Shown here: piece by piece, positions 6,194-7,093 of the stretch
Layout of the letters: every line of letters starts with the position of its first letter
Position numbering within the stretch: position 1 is the first letter of the stretch
Assembly: GCA_964370035.1 (NCBI GenBank)
Contig: CAYJGT010000068.1
Location: forward strand, 1-7,093
Reading direction: 5' to 3'
DNA length: 7,093 nucleotides
Origin: CAYJHC01 sp964370035
GTDB taxonomy: Bacteria; Bacillota; Clostridia; Peptostreptococcales; Anaerovoracaceae
The notes under the pieces: generated by a model
The model's database searches: none
What the model was told of the DNA's origin: nothing
Seen by the model: the letters and a program-made list of their open reading frames with translations, nothing else
Translations under genes and position numbers: made by a program

Positions 6194-7093
6194 TTATTTT
6201 TCTGACGCTGCTTCAACTTCCATATGGATTTTCTTATCTTCTTGTTCAATTATCTCTGCTCTTGTCATCTTGCCATAATCTCTAAATATCCACTTAGCTC
6301 CACCTATAAGTGAAATGATTGTGAATATAGCTATTGGTGTAGCTGTCATCGTAGCTAAAGCTTGGAAAGATCCAAGTGGTGCACCGGCAAATAATAGTGT
6401 ACAAGGTACAGCTGCTAGCATAACTGACCAGAATAGTTTGTATACTCTTGCTGGGTTCTCGCCTTCTTTCAAACCAATTGTCGTTGTCGCTGCAAGGGTG
6501 TAAGAAGAAGAGTCTAAAGTAGTTGCTAAGAATATTATAGCAATTAATGCCCATATAAATAGGATTACTTCTCCTAAAGGTAAAGATAGTACTACATCTG
6601 ATATTACTGTAGGTGCTCCCTTATCTGCAAGTGTAGCTACTAGGTCCATACTTTGAGTCAGTTGCATATCTAATGCATATCCACCTAATGCACCAAAGTA
6701 TAGGAAACAGCCAGCACTTCCTGCCAGTACCATTCCAAGCATTACTTGTCTCAGTGTTCTTCCTCTTGAAATTCTAGTTGTGAAAATCCACATCCAAGGA
6801 CCTAGAGCAAGCCACCAAGCCCAATAGAATGCTGTCCAACCTTCAGCGAACCCGCCTTGGCCTATCGAATCAGTCCATAGACTCATTTCAATAAAGTTAT
6901 TAGACATAAAGCCTACAGCATCTGTGAATAAGTTTATTTGGAATAAAGTAGGTCCAACTGCTATAAAATAAACTGCTAAAGCTATCGCTGCATAAGCATT
7001 TAAGTTAGAAAGCTTACTCATACCTTTAGCTAATCCTAGCCAAGAACTAATCATAAATAGGGCTGTTACAATTGCAATTAGAATTATTCCTGT
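6194..7093 (-). CDS. BCCT-family transporter, C-terminal part (cut by window edge)
   Basis: BCCT proteins are 12-helix membrane transporters of betaine, carnitine, choline or similar quaternary amines, driven by Na+ or H+ or working as exchangers. The visible 299 codons are open to the right edge; the first Met (7054-7052) lies inside the protein and is not the start, since family members have about 500 or more residues. Counting from the edge, GLAKGMSKLSNLN (20-32) is the conserved loop. The family signature runs from GWTAFYWAWW (85-94) to RISRGRT (107-113). At least four more hydrophobic segments follow, including LFIWALIAIIFLATTLDSSSYTLA and a last one with TPIAIFTIISLIGG. A short charged cytoplasmic tail ends the protein. 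The substrate cannot be told from this part. No neighbour in the window suggests one, and a strong hairpin follows the gene. Confidence 0.92.
   Translation of the reverse strand, partial: TGIILIAIVTALFMISSWLGLAKGMSKLSNLNAYAAIALAVYFIAVGPTLFQINLFTDAVGFMSNNFIEMSLWTDSIGQGGFAEGWTAFYWAWWLALGPWMWIFTTRISRGRTLRQVMLGMVLAGSAGCFLYFGALGGYALDMQLTQSMDLVATLADKGAPTVISDVVLSLPLGEVILFIWALIAIIFLATTLDSSSYTLAATTTIGLKEGENPARVYKLFWSVMLAAVPCTLLFAGAPLGSFQALATMTATPIAIFTIISLIGGAKWIFRDYGKMTRAEIIEQEDKKIHMEVEAASEK

Noticed and set aside
6294..6554. Minus-strand 86-codon frame inside the BCCT gene
   Set aside because: It is a frame-shifted shadow of the transporter, with an odd residue composition and no start signal.

Overview
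The window looks like a stretch of chromosome from a low-GC, Gram-positive anaerobe of the Clostridia/Tissierellia kind. The reasons are the AT-rich DNA, strong AAAGGAGG-type ribosome binding sites, the Firmicutes housekeeping order rpmB - asp23-like - recG - rsmD - coaD - coiled-coil gene - tmcAL, a class B sortase, and a zinc-ribbon (four-cysteine) ribosomal protein L28. I cannot name the genus. Every gene I can support lies on the minus strand, so transcription runs from high to low coordinates.

Layout in the direction of transcription. (1) 7093-6194: the C-terminal part of a BCCT-family (betaine/carnitine/choline-type) membrane transporter, cut by the window edge and closed by a perfect 18-bp hairpin at 6141-6180. 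(2) 6140-5875: an AT-rich intergenic region carrying a well-formed sigma-A-type promoter (-35 at 5974-5979, -10 at 5950-5955) and a strong ribosome binding site for rpmB. (3) 5874-5683: rpmB (L28), followed by an intrinsic terminator at 5640-5670. (4) 5620 to the left edge: a tightly packed run of seven genes, namely asp23-like, recG, rsmD, coaD, an unnamed coiled-coil protein, tmcAL and the start of srtB. Most gaps are 2-18 bp (62 bp before coaD), which points to one operon.

The genes of the run are mainly housekeeping: replication-fork rescue (RecG), 16S rRNA methylation (RsmD), coenzyme A synthesis (CoaD) and acetylation of the elongator tRNA-Met wobble base (TmcAL). An Asp23-family protein is at the front and a conserved coiled-coil protein of unknown role sits between coaD and tmcAL. 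The last gene, a class B sortase, is a cell-surface protein anchoring enzyme and has no obvious link to the rest.

I did not find a new biological system here. The points most worth a second look are the lack of the DAK-domain gene (yloV/fakA) usually found between asp23 and recG, the terminator in front of the housekeeping run with no clear promoter behind it, the unnamed coiled-coil gene, the sortase at the operon end, and a non-aromatic residue in the BCCT signature helix.
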